Shown here: positions 48,766 through 58,210 of the stretch, piece by piece
How the letters are laid out: every line of letters begins with the position of its first letter
Numbering within the stretch: position 1 is the first letter of the stretch
DNA from: CAZCTC01 sp964501335
Lineage (GTDB): Bacteria > Chloroflexota > Anaerolineae > B4-G1 > SLSP01
NCBI GenBank assembly: GCA_964501335.1
Contig: CAZCTC010000030.1
Location: forward strand, 23,872 to 87,871
Direction: 5' to 3'
DNA length: 64,000 nt
Program-made: the position numbers and the translations under genes
Notes under the pieces: generated by a model
Told to the model about the DNA's origin: nothing
Seen by the model: only the letters and a program-made list of their open reading frames with translations
Database searches by the model: none

Positions 48766-49326
48766 TTGGCTATTTCGCGTGAGCGAAAAGAAGAGTTGGT
48801 GGCGGAGTACGTTGATCAGTTCGCCCGCAGCAAGGGCGTGTTGATGGCGCACTATTCGGCACTGACTGTCGCACAAATGCAAAAATTGCGCCGCAAGGTC
48901 CGCGAACAGCATGGGGAAGTTTTCGTGGTCAAGAATACCCTCTTCACTCATATGTTGAAGGAACAGGGCATTACTCCCCCCGAAGACATGATCAAGGGCA
49001 CGCTGCTGGTGGCTTTCTGCCATCAGGACGTTCCCCCGATGGCCAAGTTGTTCCGGGATTTCACCAAGGAAGCCGATGAATCACGTTTCTCCATGTGGGG
49101 AGCGATTATGGATCGGCATTTCTACGGGGCCAAAGAGGCCGTTTCGCTCTCGGACATGCCCAGCCGCGAAGTGCTGTTGGCGCAGGTTTTGGGAACGATC
49201 AACGCGCCGGCGACTCAGACTGTGGGCGTCGTGGCCGGGGGCATTCGCCAGGTGCTCAATGTCCTGCAGGCCTATGCCGACAAATTGGGCGGAACCAACG
49301 AAGTTGCCGCCGAGGCCGCAGCCTAG
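48766..49326 (+). CDS. rplJ: 50S ribosomal protein L10
   Basis: A 186-residue protein. The start is TTG 48766: AAGGAGGT (48751-48758) lies seven bases upstream, while GTG 48757 is itself part of this site. Features: RERKEELVAEYVDQFARSKGVLM, LRRKVREQHGEVFVVKNTLF, and a helical end that binds L7/L12 dimers (QTVGVVAGGIRQVLNVLQAY). Base of the ribosomal stalk. Confidence 0.94.
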   Translation: MAISRERKEELVAEYVDQFARSKGVLMAHYSALTVAQMQKLRRKVREQHGEVFVVKNTLFTHMLKEQGITPPEDMIKGTLLVAFCHQDVPPMAKLFRDFTKEADESRFSMWGAIMDRHFYGAKEAVSLSDMPSREVLLAQVLGTINAPATQTVGVVAGGIRQVLNVLQAYADKLGGTNEVAAEAAA

Positions 49327-49380
49327 TGCTGCACTCTTTAATTCACAGTAATAAGTTAAACCTGAAGGAGGTTCTTTACC

Positions 49381-49758
49381 ATGGCTGATCTGAATACGCT
49401 CGTTGAGCAAATTAGTGCCCTCTCCCTGATGGAGGCTTCCCAGCTCGTCAAGATGTTGGAAACCAAGCTCGGTGTCAGCGCCGCCGCCCCCGTGGCTATG
49501 ATGGCTGCTGCTCCCGTTGCTGCCGCGGCTGAACCGGTTGAAGAAAAGACCGAGTTCGACGTCGTCCTGAAGGAACAGGGCCCGAACAAGATCGAGGTCA
49601 TCAAGGTCGTCCGCCAGCTGACCAACCTGGGGCTGAAGGAAGCCAAGGAACTGGTTGAGGGTGTGCCTTCGACCGTCCTGACCGCCGTCACCAAGGAAGT
49701 TGCTGAAGACGCCAAGGCCAAGCTCAGCGGCGCCGGTGCCGTTATCGAGGTCAAGTAA
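49381..49758 (+). CDS. rplL: 50S ribosomal protein L7/L12
   Basis: A 125-residue protein: N-terminal dimer helices (TLVEQISALSLMEASQLVKM), Ala/Pro-rich hinge (AAAPVAMMAAAPVAAAAEPVE) and the factor-binding domain (KIEVIKVVRQLTNLGLKEAK, LVEGVPSTVLTAVTKEVAED). AAGGAGG precedes the ATG. It forms the mobile stalk recruiting translation factors. Confidence 0.96.
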   Translation: MADLNTLVEQISALSLMEASQLVKMLETKLGVSAAAPVAMMAAAPVAAAAEPVEEKTEFDVVLKEQGPNKIEVIKVVRQLTNLGLKEAKELVEGVPSTVLTAVTKEVAEDAKAKLSGAGAVIEVK

Positions 49759-49779
49759 TTTAGCGGATCCTTCCGCCAG

Positions 49780-49812
49780 GGCCCCCTCACTTTCGAGGGG
49801 GCCTTTTGTTTT
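49780..49812 (+). terminator. Terminator after rplL
   Basis: GGCCCCCTC and GAGGGGGCC around ACTTTC, then TTTTGTTTT. Confidence 0.9.
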
Positions 49813-49862
49813 GATTCATATTTTGTTTTTCCTCGACGCTATGCTATACTGTTTCTAAACTC

Positions 49863-50624
49863 ATGATCCCTGGTGCATGGACTTTGCAACCCTATACATT
49901 GGGCGTGCTGCGTGGGACGCTGGTCGGGCTGTTGTGGCTGGAATGCACGGCGTCCTGGTATAAAATCAGCCGCCGGGAAGTCCCCGGTATTCTTTGGTCG
50001 GTATTGGCTGGGGCTATTGTGTTGGGACGCCTGGGCTATGTGTGCGGCCAGTCGACTTATTTTTTGGCCCACCCCGGGGCGATTTTCACTCCGGAACAAG
50101 TCGGAGGGTTGCATGGCGGGAGTGCCTGGCTCGGGGGGCTGGCCGGAGCCTGGCTCTGGCGGCGGTATCATCCGGGAGCTTTGCTGCCGATGTTGAGCTG
50201 GTTGACCCCCGCGGCGCTGGCGGTGACGGCCGGAGCCTGGTGGGGTTGCTGGGATGTCGGGTGCGCCTGGGGTCGGGAGGTCTCGGTGGTCAGTACATTC
50301 CCTGCGTGGATGTTGATCCGGGCTCCGGATCTCTATCATACCGTTGCCTTGCGGATGGCGGTTCAGCCGGCCGGGATGGTGCTGGCGCTGGTGTTATTAT
50401 TGCCGGCCATTGCGTTACGACGCCGGGGCGCCTGGGTGTGGCCTTTCTATTGGTTGATCGAAGCGGGACTGACCGTTTTTCGGGATGACCCGGTTTCGCT
50501 GTTAGGCCCGGGACGGATTGATTTATGGTTGGATTTGGGACTGGCAGTTTTCTTTGCCGGGCTTTGTTTTCAATTCCGTCGGGAAATTGAAGCACGACCT
50601 GAAGGGAAGGATGATCGCGAATAA
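49863..50624 (+). CDS. Lgt-like integral membrane protein
   Basis: A 253-residue protein with about seven membrane helices. Motifs recall prolipoprotein diacylglyceryl transferase: LGRLGYV (residues 54-60), GGLHGGSAWLGG (81-92, cf. the GGxxxHGG block) and WGCWDVGCAWGRE, the GC-x4-GC-x-G block. Other conserved Lgt residues look different and the protein seems divergent, so the transferase activity is uncertain. Its TAA overlaps the next ATG by one base. Confidence 0.6.
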   Translation: MIPGAWTLQPYTLGVLRGTLVGLLWLECTASWYKISRREVPGILWSVLAGAIVLGRLGYVCGQSTYFLAHPGAIFTPEQVGGLHGGSAWLGGLAGAWLWRRYHPGALLPMLSWLTPAALAVTAGAWWGCWDVGCAWGREVSVVSTFPAWMLIRAPDLYHTVALRMAVQPAGMVLALVLLLPAIALRRRGAWVWPFYWLIEAGLTVFRDDPVSLLGPGRIDLWLDLGLAVFFAGLCFQFRREIEARPEGKDDRE

Positions 50625-51754
50625 TGGAACAGGGTGAGATACAACCGCTGATTGAAGGGATGACCCTTCGCAGTTTACAGCAGGCGCTGGCGGGATTGAT
50701 GGAGATTGAGGCGGTACGGGTATTGCAAGGCGGTGAACATCCCGCGGTGGAATTTGTCGGACGGATGAGCGGCGATGTGGAAGCTGCTTTCGATCAGATT
50801 CTGGAACGTTTTACCGCTCTGGGATACACGCCCTTATTGACGGAGCGGGACGGCGATCAGGTGTTGCAGGCAATTCCGGAAGTGCCGGACGGCAAAACAG
50901 GCGATCCTCGCGTCAATCTGGTCCTGTTTATTTTGACGGCTATTGCAGTCTTTGTTACAGGGGGACTGCAAAATATTGAACAGACTTTCAAATGGGATGA
51001 AGGGGCCGCTTTTGCCGGAACTTTGCTGGCAATTCTGGGAGTACATGAACTGAGCCATTATTTTGTGGGGCGGCGCCATGGTTTTCCTTTAACGTTGCCT
51101 TATTTTATTCCTTTGCCTTTTTTGGGTTTTTTGGGAACGATGGGGGCTGTGATTTTGCAGCGGGCTCCGATGCGCAGCCGCAAGTCGCTTTTCGATATCG
51201 GGGTTGCCGGGCCTCTGGGGGGCTTGATCGTGGCGGTGCCTCTCTTGATTATCGGGCTGTTGCTCTCGAAGGTGGAGCCGCTGCCGGTTTCAGGGCCTTA
51301 TGTAATGGAAGGAAATTCACTGCTTTACTTGTTGATCAAACTGGTGGTTTTCAAGCAAATTCTTCCTTCCAACGGTATTGATGTGATGGTCCATCCGATG
51401 GCTTTCGCGGCCTGGGGTGGTTTGTTGGTCACGGCCTTGAATCTGTTTCCCATCGGGCAACTGGACGGCGGCCATGTCGCCTATGCGCTTTGGGGCCGCA
51501 AGGCCTGGGCGGTGGCCCGGGGGGCTGTGTTTGCTGCTTTGATTTGGGGGGCGCTGTTATTGCTGGTCGGTAATCCGGCCGGTTTTACCTGGTTGGTTTG
51601 GGGAGGGCTGGGCTGGTTTATGGGGCCGCAGCACCCTGCGCCGCTGAACGATATCACACAACTTGATCCAAAACGGCGATGGCTGGGATGGATTGTTGTG
51701 GTGATTTTCTGTTTGGTTGTCGTACCGATTCCATTGGTAAACGTAGTACCATAG
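50624..51754 (+). CDS. Site-2 protease family (M50) membrane metalloprotease
   Basis: A 376-residue protein. HELSH (H141, E142, H145) supplies two zinc ligands and the catalytic glutamate; NLFPIGQLDGGH gives the third ligand region. The membrane part has several helices and a soluble N-terminal ~90 residues precedes it. Similar proteins in bacteria and plants cut substrates within the membrane. It is translationally coupled to the Lgt-like gene. Confidence 0.88.
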   Translation: MEQGEIQPLIEGMTLRSLQQALAGLMEIEAVRVLQGGEHPAVEFVGRMSGDVEAAFDQILERFTALGYTPLLTERDGDQVLQAIPEVPDGKTGDPRVNLVLFILTAIAVFVTGGLQNIEQTFKWDEGAAFAGTLLAILGVHELSHYFVGRRHGFPLTLPYFIPLPFLGFLGTMGAVILQRAPMRSRKSLFDIGVAGPLGGLIVAVPLLIIGLLLSKVEPLPVSGPYVMEGNSLLYLLIKLVVFKQILPSNGIDVMVHPMAFAAWGGLLVTALNLFPIGQLDGGHVAYALWGRKAWAVARGAVFAALIWGALLLLVGNPAGFTWLVWGGLGWFMGPQHPAPLNDITQLDPKRRWLGWIVVVIFCLVVVPIPLVNVVP

Positions 51755-51762
51755 AGGTTGCT

Positions 51763-53169
51763 ATGACGACGGAACGTCGCCCTCAAACACCATCTCGACC
51801 TGCCTGGAAGGCCATCAGCCGGACTGATTCTTCGGCGGTGGCGATGCGTTCAGTTGCGGCGGCCCTGCGGGGCGAGCCTTTGAATGTGTGGGAAATTGCC
51901 GATTGGCAACGCAAGCTGCTGCGTCTGGTGGGAAAGGGCGGCAAGCGTGCGGCGATCGCGGCGGTGGAGCGTTTCATCGCGGCATCGGCGATCGATCCGT
52001 CCTGGGCCGATCAGATTTCCACTGACGATCTGGTGACCTGGGCCGTTTCGCTGTACGATGGGGTCAGCGGGCCTTTTGATGCGATCATTGTGGGCGCTCC
52101 CAACGGGGGGGTGGCGCATCTGGCAACGGCGCTGGGCGTCCCCTTTCTTTCGCAACACTTTGTCTCCAGCTATCGCGATTCCTCGCCCCTGGACGATGTG
52201 GAGACGTATCAGACACATGGGGCGGCGCTGGCGGGACGGATTCTTCCCCGAAATACCAATCTGGCCGTTACCAACCATTATGATCCTCTGCACGACCGTT
52301 TCCTGGTCAAGTATGTCAACCATATTCGTTACAAGCTTCTCAAGCTGCCCAAGGTCTATCAACATTTCATCGACCGGGTTTTGAAGCCGGGCGGGACGAT
52401 TTTCTATGTGGACTGTCACTATCCCTGGTTGATGTACCTGATGGGGGATCGGCACTGGTTCCAGGTGGGCGGACTGGGGGCCGTGACGGCGCAGGAGTTT
52501 GTGAAAGGGCGTCCGGAGATTGCGGCGCTGCAAAAGGCTGACGGTACTTCGGGCGCGGGGCATTGGGGGTTGAAGAGCCGGCTGGCTTTTGAAATGCCGG
52601 AATCGGAATGGGGAACCCTGCCGCCGTTGCGGGAGGATGTCGAACGTTTTGCCCGCGACAATAATTATCGTTTCTTTCCTTTGGATGGGGGACAGCCTGA
52701 ATTTTTTTCCCGGCTGGCGTTCCGGGTGTGGCAGCGATTGTTGACTCAGGCGCAGGTAGCGCCTCAGGGGGTATTGTTGGAAACGTTTACTCAGGTAGCA
52801 CCGTGGGCTGTGCGTAACAGTGCTTTGTTGCCGGTCTGGTTGCCCTGGAACTGTACGGATAGCGTGGATTTCCTGCATCAGATGCAGCCGTCTTTTCCGG
52901 CGGATAAACCGGTTTTGTGGATGCCGCTGCCGAATTTTGTGGAGACATTTGATACAGCATCCTGGGATAGCTGGTTGACCACATTGAATGGACATTCCGT
53001 GTTGCCGTTGGGGATGAGCCCGGCGCTCTATCCCGCCGATCCTTCTGGAATGTTTGCTGTGCAGGAAGCCCTCCAGGAATGGGTGGAAGCTCATCCCTCT
53101 CCGGTGACGCAGACGTTGCCGGTGGATGCCTTGCTGGAGGAGTTCAGTGCCTTGCGTCGTCGGAATTGA
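51763..53169 (+). CDS. Conserved hypothetical protein with methyltransferase-like segment
   Basis: A 468-residue soluble protein from ATG 51763 (nine bases after the previous stop). A segment RVLKPGGTIFYVDCHYP looks like the post-motif strand of class I methyltransferases, but the glycine-rich SAM motif is not evident (FDAIIVGAPNGGVAHLATAL is the nearest). Rich in Trp/Phe/His. I do not recognise the family; the next gene, a glycosyltransferase, overlaps its end by 23 bp, hinting at a role in glycan or lipid modification. Confidence 0.7.
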   Translation: MTTERRPQTPSRPAWKAISRTDSSAVAMRSVAAALRGEPLNVWEIADWQRKLLRLVGKGGKRAAIAAVERFIAASAIDPSWADQISTDDLVTWAVSLYDGVSGPFDAIIVGAPNGGVAHLATALGVPFLSQHFVSSYRDSSPLDDVETYQTHGAALAGRILPRNTNLAVTNHYDPLHDRFLVKYVNHIRYKLLKLPKVYQHFIDRVLKPGGTIFYVDCHYPWLMYLMGDRHWFQVGGLGAVTAQEFVKGRPEIAALQKADGTSGAGHWGLKSRLAFEMPESEWGTLPPLREDVERFARDNNYRFFPLDGGQPEFFSRLAFRVWQRLLTQAQVAPQGVLLETFTQVAPWAVRNSALLPVWLPWNCTDSVDFLHQMQPSFPADKPVLWMPLPNFVETFDTASWDSWLTTLNGHSVLPLGMSPALYPADPSGMFAVQEALQEWVEAHPSPVTQTLPVDALLEEFSALRRRN

Positions 53170-54313
53170 TGCCAGTCGCGCTCAAAGCGCTGCCCCTACG
53201 GGCACAGAGGGCTATTCTTTCCACCTGATTCGGGCTTTGTTGCCGTTGTTCCCGACGTTGGGCAATGACTATCGTGCCCGGCTCTATTTTCGGCGGAAGG
53301 CTTTGCCTGAGGAGCGGCCGCAGCCTTCCGATCTGGACGGGAATGCCCCTTATGTGGAACGGCGTTTTATCCCTTTTCCCCGGCTCTGGACACATTTCCG
53401 GCTTTCCTGGGAAATGCTCAACTGTCCCCCCGATTTGTTGTTTGTGCCGGCTCATCTTTTGCCGCTTTATCCCTCTCGCCGTACTCTGGTAACTATCCAC
53501 GATCTGGGCTATCGTTTTTTCCCCGAAGCCCATCCCTGGGCGCAGCGTTTCTATCTGGATTGGGGGACGCGGCGCGATGCCCGGCAGGCCACCCATTTGC
53601 TGGCCGATTCCAAAGCGACCCGCGATGCCTTGATCCGGGAATATCAGGTGCCGGAATTCAAAATTACGGTGGCTTATCCCGGTTATGATGCCACGCTGGC
53701 GCCGGTGACCGATCCGGAGGCGTTGCAGGCCGTGCGGCTGCGCTATAAGATCCCCGGACCCTACATTCTCTATTTGGGACGAATTCAACCCCGCAAGAAT
53801 CTGCTGCGGGTGGTCAATGCTTTTGCGAAGGTGTTGCCCGATCATCCCGAACTGACGCTGGTGCTGGCGGGGCCGACCGGCTGGATGGCGGAGCCGATTC
53901 TGGTCCGGGTGAAAGAATTGCAGCTGGAGCAGAAGGTGCTTTTCCCGGGCTATATTGCGGAGGAAGATAAGGCGGCCCTGCTTTCCGGGGCGCTTTTTTT
54001 CGTTTTTCCTTCGTTGTACGAGGGATTCGGTTTTCCGGTGCTGGAGGCGCAGGCCTGTGATACGCCGGTGTTGACCAGCATGACGTCCAGCCTGCCGGAG
54101 GTGGCCGGCAAGAGTGCCATGTTGATCGATCCATTGAACGAAGAGTCGATCGCTTCGTGCATGGCTTATCTGGCCCGCGATGAAGCGATGCGCCGTTATC
54201 TGGTGGGGCGTGGTCGAGAAAATTTACGCCGTTTTTCCTGGCAGGAGACGGCGCATGTGGTGGCTGATGTCATTCAACGTTTGACTTCAAACAATCAGGA
54301 GCATGCAAAATGA
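53147..54313 (+). CDS. GT4 family glycosyltransferase
   Basis: A 388-residue GT-B enzyme. VTIHDLGYRFFPE and GPYILYLGRIQPRKNL mark the two domains; the donor-site motif is EGFGFPVLEAQACDTPV with the E-x7-E pair. GTG 53147 is preferred: GGAGG lies six bases ahead. It overlaps the upstream gene. It probably transfers a sugar from a nucleotide donor to a cell-surface glycan. A paralogue is at 61804. Confidence 0.88.
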   Translation: MPCVVGIDASRAQSAAPTGTEGYSFHLIRALLPLFPTLGNDYRARLYFRRKALPEERPQPSDLDGNAPYVERRFIPFPRLWTHFRLSWEMLNCPPDLLFVPAHLLPLYPSRRTLVTIHDLGYRFFPEAHPWAQRFYLDWGTRRDARQATHLLADSKATRDALIREYQVPEFKITVAYPGYDATLAPVTDPEALQAVRLRYKIPGPYILYLGRIQPRKNLLRVVNAFAKVLPDHPELTLVLAGPTGWMAEPILVRVKELQLEQKVLFPGYIAEEDKAALLSGALFFVFPSLYEGFGFPVLEAQACDTPVLTSMTSSLPEVAGKSAMLIDPLNEESIASCMAYLARDEAMRRYLVGRGRENLRRFSWQETAHVVADVIQRLTSNNQEHAK

Positions 54314-55500
54314 GAGTTGCCCAACGAGTTCAAAATCTTCCTGCTTATGTTTTTGCTACGCTGGGAAAGAAGATCCAACAGATGGAAGCCGAGGGGGACG
54401 ATGTGATCCGCCTGGATATCGGCAGTCCCGATCTGGTGCCGGCTCCGGAAGTCTTAGAGGCTTTCTGTGCTGCGGTGAGGCGGGATGATGTCCATGGTTA
54501 TCCCAGTTTTGCCGGGGAGCCGGCTTTCCGTAAGGCGGTGGCCGACTATTATGTCCGGCGTTTCGGCGTGACGCTGAATCCCGAGACCGAGGTGCTGGCG
54601 TTGATCGGTTCCAAGGAAGGGATTGCCCATGTCCCGACGGCTTTTGTCGATCCGGGGGCGGTGGTGCTGGTGCCCGATCCGGGCTATCCGGCCTATACCA
54701 ACCCGACTTTGATGGCCGGCGGGGAGATCTATCGGATGCCGTTGCTGCGGGAGCGCAATTTCCTTCCCGATCTGGAGGCGATCCCGGCCGATGTATTGGC
54801 CCGGGCCCGGGTGCTGTGGTTGAACTATCCGCACAATCCGACGGCGGCGGTGGCGGATCTGGCTTTCCTGGAACGGGCGGTGGCCTTTGCGAAGAAGTAC
54901 GATCTGCTGCTGGCCTACGACAATCCTTATTCCGAGGTGATCTGGAACGGGACGGAGGCGCCGAGCATTTTGCAGATTCCGGAGGCCCGCGAGGTTGCAG
55001 TAGAGTTCAACTCGCTTTCCAAGATGGTCAATATGGCCGGCTGGCGGATCGGGATGGCGGTTGGCAATGCGAAGGCTGTCGGAGCGCTGGGCCGGGTGAA
55101 GAACAACATGGATACAGGCGTCTTTCCGGCGATCCAGGAAGCGGCCGTGGCAGCTCTGAATCTCCCGGCCGAATGGATTGCAAATCGCAATCAGATCTAT
55201 CGGCGGCGGCGGGAGATGGTGGTGCGGAGTCTGGATCGGATGCGGATCTGGTACACGCCGGCCGCGGCGACGCTCTATGTCTGGTGTGAGATTCCGATGG
55301 GATTTGAGACTTCGGCCGAGTTTGCCGATGCTCTGTTGGTCGAGGCCGGCGTTTCGGTGGCGCCCGGGACGGCTTTTGGGCCGAGCGGCGAGGGATATGT
55401 GCGGATTTCGTTGGTGCAGGATGAGATCCGGTTGGAGGATGCGCTGGATCGCTGGGAGCGCTGGTTGATCGGACGTTCGCTGGGGAAGTCTTTGGTGTAA
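54310..55500 (+). CDS. Class I/II aminotransferase (LL-DAP/Ala-type)
   Basis: A 396-residue PLP enzyme. Schiff-base lysine K238 in NSLSKMVNMAGWRIG; NYPHNPT, D204 and Y207 contact PLP; WRIG arginine (R246) and a C-terminal GEGYVRISLV arginine bind phosphate/substrate. The pattern fits the LL-diaminopimelate / alanine-type aminotransferase group. Its ATG overlaps the glycosyltransferase stop (ATGA). Substrate not determined. Confidence 0.88.
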   Translation: MRVAQRVQNLPAYVFATLGKKIQQMEAEGDDVIRLDIGSPDLVPAPEVLEAFCAAVRRDDVHGYPSFAGEPAFRKAVADYYVRRFGVTLNPETEVLALIGSKEGIAHVPTAFVDPGAVVLVPDPGYPAYTNPTLMAGGEIYRMPLLRERNFLPDLEAIPADVLARARVLWLNYPHNPTAAVADLAFLERAVAFAKKYDLLLAYDNPYSEVIWNGTEAPSILQIPEAREVAVEFNSLSKMVNMAGWRIGMAVGNAKAVGALGRVKNNMDTGVFPAIQEAAVAALNLPAEWIANRNQIYRRRREMVVRSLDRMRIWYTPAAATLYVWCEIPMGFETSAEFADALLVEAGVSVAPGTAFGPSGEGYVRISLVQDEIRLEDALDRWERWLIGRSLGKSLV

Positions 55501-55502
55501 CG

Positions 55503-56639
55503 ATGCGATTTTTAGAACGACTTTGCAGTCTGGGCGGGGCGGCGTTGATGCTGGGGCTGGCGGCCTGTACGGGGCCCGGGCAGACGGTGGTGATTCCACT
55601 GGTGCCGACGGCTACGCCGACGCTGACCCCGACGGCTACCATGACTCCGACTCCGACTGTCACGCCGACGCCCACACCCACGTCGACTCCCAATCCGGCC
55701 CCGCTGGCGGTCTCGGCGGCAGAGGGGGAGGCATCGGTGCGTTCGCATTTGAACGATGGATCGTCGCTGCTCTGTCTGCGCCATGAGGATACCGACGGCG
55801 ACGGCACTCCGGAATGGATTGCACTGGCGCATCGCGAAGCTCCCAGTGGCTGGCTGAGCGCTTTTATTCTCGACGGCACGCAGTTCTATCAACTCCAGCC
55901 GGCGCAGCCGGAGGCGGGAAAGCCGAGCTATGGTTTCGGAGAGTTTGCCACCTGTGAGATGGAAGTCCGGGATGTCAATGCGGACGGTCGGGTGGAGGTG
56001 GCGATCTTCGGGCATACCCAGAGCAACAAGACGATGATGCAGCTTTTTGTCTGGGACGGGGCGGATTATCGACGGTTGGGCGATTTCACCGGGGATTCGT
56101 GGATCCGCTTTGAGCGGCGGGATGGGCAACTGGCCGACAGCATCCTGGTGGGGTATCGCGAGCCGGCGGCCCCGGATTTTGCCTGGTCGGTGATTTATAC
56201 GTGGGATGGTCAGACCTACGGCTGGACGACGGATCGTTATGACTGGTATTATCTGGATCGCCCGCATACTTACTCGTCGCACAAGGCGGTCTATGCTGTG
56301 GTTTCTTTTTATATGGCGTTGAATGACCGGGATTTGCCGGGGGCCTATGCGTTGCTGGCGCCGGATACCCAGTCTGTCACGCCCTATGAGAGCTGGAGCA
56401 ATGGTTTCAATACGACATTGAAGGTTGAAATTGGCAGTGCTCACGATATCCCGGACGGGGGGGACGATACGCATGCAAAGGTGGCGGCAATGGTCACGTC
56501 CTGGGATAATGAAGGCAGCCATGTGATGGGCCGCTTGTGGAATGTGGAATGGTCGTTGGTTTTGACGGGAGACGGCTGGCGGCTGGTGGAGGCGAAGACG
56601 ACTCTCCTCGACGAGTGGGAGTCGGTTTACTGGCGTTAA
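55503..56639 (+). CDS. Lipoprotein with Pro/Thr spacer
   Basis: A 378-residue protein. Lipobox LGLAAC puts the lipidated Cys at position 22. A repeated Thr-Pro spacer (TPTLTPTATMTPTPTVTPTP) tethers a soluble domain with FG-GAP-like or beta-propeller-like text (DTDGDGTPEWIALAH, DVNADGRVEVAIFG). Such spacers are common in Chloroflexota lipoproteins. It may be a substrate of the neighbouring Lgt-like gene. Unknown function. Confidence 0.8.
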   Translation: MRFLERLCSLGGAALMLGLAACTGPGQTVVIPLVPTATPTLTPTATMTPTPTVTPTPTPTSTPNPAPLAVSAAEGEASVRSHLNDGSSLLCLRHEDTDGDGTPEWIALAHREAPSGWLSAFILDGTQFYQLQPAQPEAGKPSYGFGEFATCEMEVRDVNADGRVEVAIFGHTQSNKTMMQLFVWDGADYRRLGDFTGDSWIRFERRDGQLADSILVGYREPAAPDFAWSVIYTWDGQTYGWTTDRYDWYYLDRPHTYSSHKAVYAVVSFYMALNDRDLPGAYALLAPDTQSVTPYESWSNGFNTTLKVEIGSAHDIPDGGDDTHAKVAAMVTSWDNEGSHVMGRLWNVEWSLVLTGDGWRLVEAKTTLLDEWESVYWR

Positions 56640-56653
56640 AATTGAAAAACTTT

Positions 56654-56685
56654 ATTGAGCGCACCCCGTAAGGGGTGCGTTCAAT
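56654..56685 (+). terminator. Hairpin after lipoprotein gene
   Basis: ATTGAGCGCACCCC and GGGGTGCGTTCAAT, loop GTAA, followed by AAACAAAAAAC; member of the host long-stem hairpin group. Confidence 0.7.
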
Positions 56686-56712
56686 AAACAAAAAACTTAT
56701 AGGGAGGCATCG

Positions 56713-58128
56713 ATGGCAGAGATAACATTGCAGGAAGAGCGAATTCCTCTCCACAGTCAGATTTGGGTGTCGGCCGCGGATGCGGCGTGCGCGATTTTAC
56801 AGACTCTGGCTGCTTCGAGCGCGTTGACTTACTATTTTGTCAATTTGCGAGGGCTTTCTTTGGAGCTGGCCGGTGTAGTCTGGTTGCTTTTCGGTCTTTG
56901 GAATGCCGTCAACGATCCGCTCTTCGGTTACATCAGCGATCGGACCAAAAGCAATCTGGGGCGGCGACTGCCTTACATCCGTTATGGGGCGCCGATTTTT
57001 GCGTTGGGCTTTGTCATTTTTTGGATCTGGGTGCCGGGCAGCGACAACAATCAGACGTTGATGTTTATCCAGATGCTGGTGGGGCTTTTCATTTACGACT
57101 CGTTGTACACGGCGATTGCCACCAGCATTTACATCATGCCTTATGAGATGGCCGTTTCCAACAAGGCGCGCAGCGGGATCTACATCTGGAAGATCGCCTT
57201 TATGGTGTTCACGCTGGCGGTGCCGATGGTGATTGAAGGGACAGTCAAGCCGCAGCCGGGCGATATGCCGGGGATTACCCTTTTCCGCTGGGTGTTGATC
57301 GGTTTCGGCATCGGGATGGCTGTTATAGTCTTTATCAGTACCTTTTTCTATAAGGAAAAGCATCTGCAACAGGCGGAAGAACAGCCCGGCTTTATCGAAT
57401 CGATTAAGGAGTGTTTTAAGAATCGCTCCTTTGTGGTCTTTGAGACCATCAGCTTTACCATTATGTTTGTCCAGACTGTGTTGATGCAGGGGATGTGGAA
57501 TTATTTCGATGCTTTGGGCATGCCGCGCGAACCCTTTTATGGCGCACTGGCGCTGGGAATTGTTCTGGGGACGGTATTGTGGGTTTCTTATCGAGATCGC
57601 TGGGGGGTGAAGAAGAGCACGCGGATCATGAGTTTGATCTTTGCCGTGGGCTGTTTCACTATGTTGTTGTTCGGGCGCCTGATGGTTCCGGCGGTTTTGG
57701 GCTTTTTCCTTTTCGGCTTCGGCTTTTCCGGCGGGATGTTTCTGATTCCGTTGATGAACGGCGATGTGGTGGATATGGACGAGCACAAGACCGGGCTGCG
57801 GCGGGAAGGGATGTATGCCGGGATCAACAGTCTGGTGACCAAGCCTGCGATCAGCCTGGGGCAGTGGTCGATGTTGACGATTATGGGGGCTTTCGGTTAC
57901 GATCGAGCCATGGCGTTGAGTGCGCAGAGCTACGATGCTCAAACGGGAATCATTGTGGCCTGGATGCTGGTTCCTGCGTTGCTGTTGTTGACCTGTTTCT
58001 TTACGCTGCACTGGTATCCGCTGGACGGGAAGGAATGGGAGGCGATCAAGGCCAAACTTTCTGAGATCCATGCAGAGAAAGAACGGCGTTATCTGGAATC
58101 GCTGGGATATAAGTACGTGGAGAAGTAG
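56713..58128 (+). CDS. GPH-family sugar transporter (MFS_2-like)
   Basis: A 471-residue protein with twelve hydrophobic segments. NDPLFGYISDRTKSNLGRRLPYIRYGAPI is the characteristic loop of glycoside-pentoside-hexuronide/cation symporters, with the D-R-T-x-S-x-x-G-R-R-x-P-Y motif. Likely imports a sugar or glycoside with a cation. AGGGAGG precedes the ATG. The C-terminus is a charged cytosolic tail. Confidence 0.88.
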   Translation: MAEITLQEERIPLHSQIWVSAADAACAILQTLAASSALTYYFVNLRGLSLELAGVVWLLFGLWNAVNDPLFGYISDRTKSNLGRRLPYIRYGAPIFALGFVIFWIWVPGSDNNQTLMFIQMLVGLFIYDSLYTAIATSIYIMPYEMAVSNKARSGIYIWKIAFMVFTLAVPMVIEGTVKPQPGDMPGITLFRWVLIGFGIGMAVIVFISTFFYKEKHLQQAEEQPGFIESIKECFKNRSFVVFETISFTIMFVQTVLMQGMWNYFDALGMPREPFYGALALGIVLGTVLWVSYRDRWGVKKSTRIMSLIFAVGCFTMLLFGRLMVPAVLGFFLFGFGFSGGMFLIPLMNGDVVDMDEHKTGLRREGMYAGINSLVTKPAISLGQWSMLTIMGAFGYDRAMALSAQSYDAQTGIIVAWMLVPALLLLTCFFTLHWYPLDGKEWEAIKAKLSEIHAEKERRYLESLGYKYVEK

Positions 58129-58172
58129 GATCGGAAGACTGGAAGATCGGAAGATCGGAAGGTTGGCAGACT

Positions 58173-58207
58173 GGATTTGCGCGTCGGCGAAGCCGGCGCG
58201 CAAATCC
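58173..58207 (+). terminator. Hairpin between transporter and hydrolase genes
   Basis: GGATTTGCGCG and CGCGCAAATCC, outer part of a 16-bp stem, followed by TTTTATTTTATT; probably terminates the two convergent genes. Just before it lie four GATCGGAA units (58129-58162). Confidence 0.7.
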
Positions 58208-58210
58208 ATT

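Noticed and set aside
51850..53094. Minus-strand ORF opposite the 468-residue protein
   Set aside because: Low-complexity Arg/Pro/His/Gln content; the plus frame is coupled to both neighbours.
58129..58170. GATCGGAA short repeats after the transporter gene as a mobile-element end
   Set aside because: Only four short imperfect units with no transposase or target duplication; looks like simple-sequence intergenic DNA.
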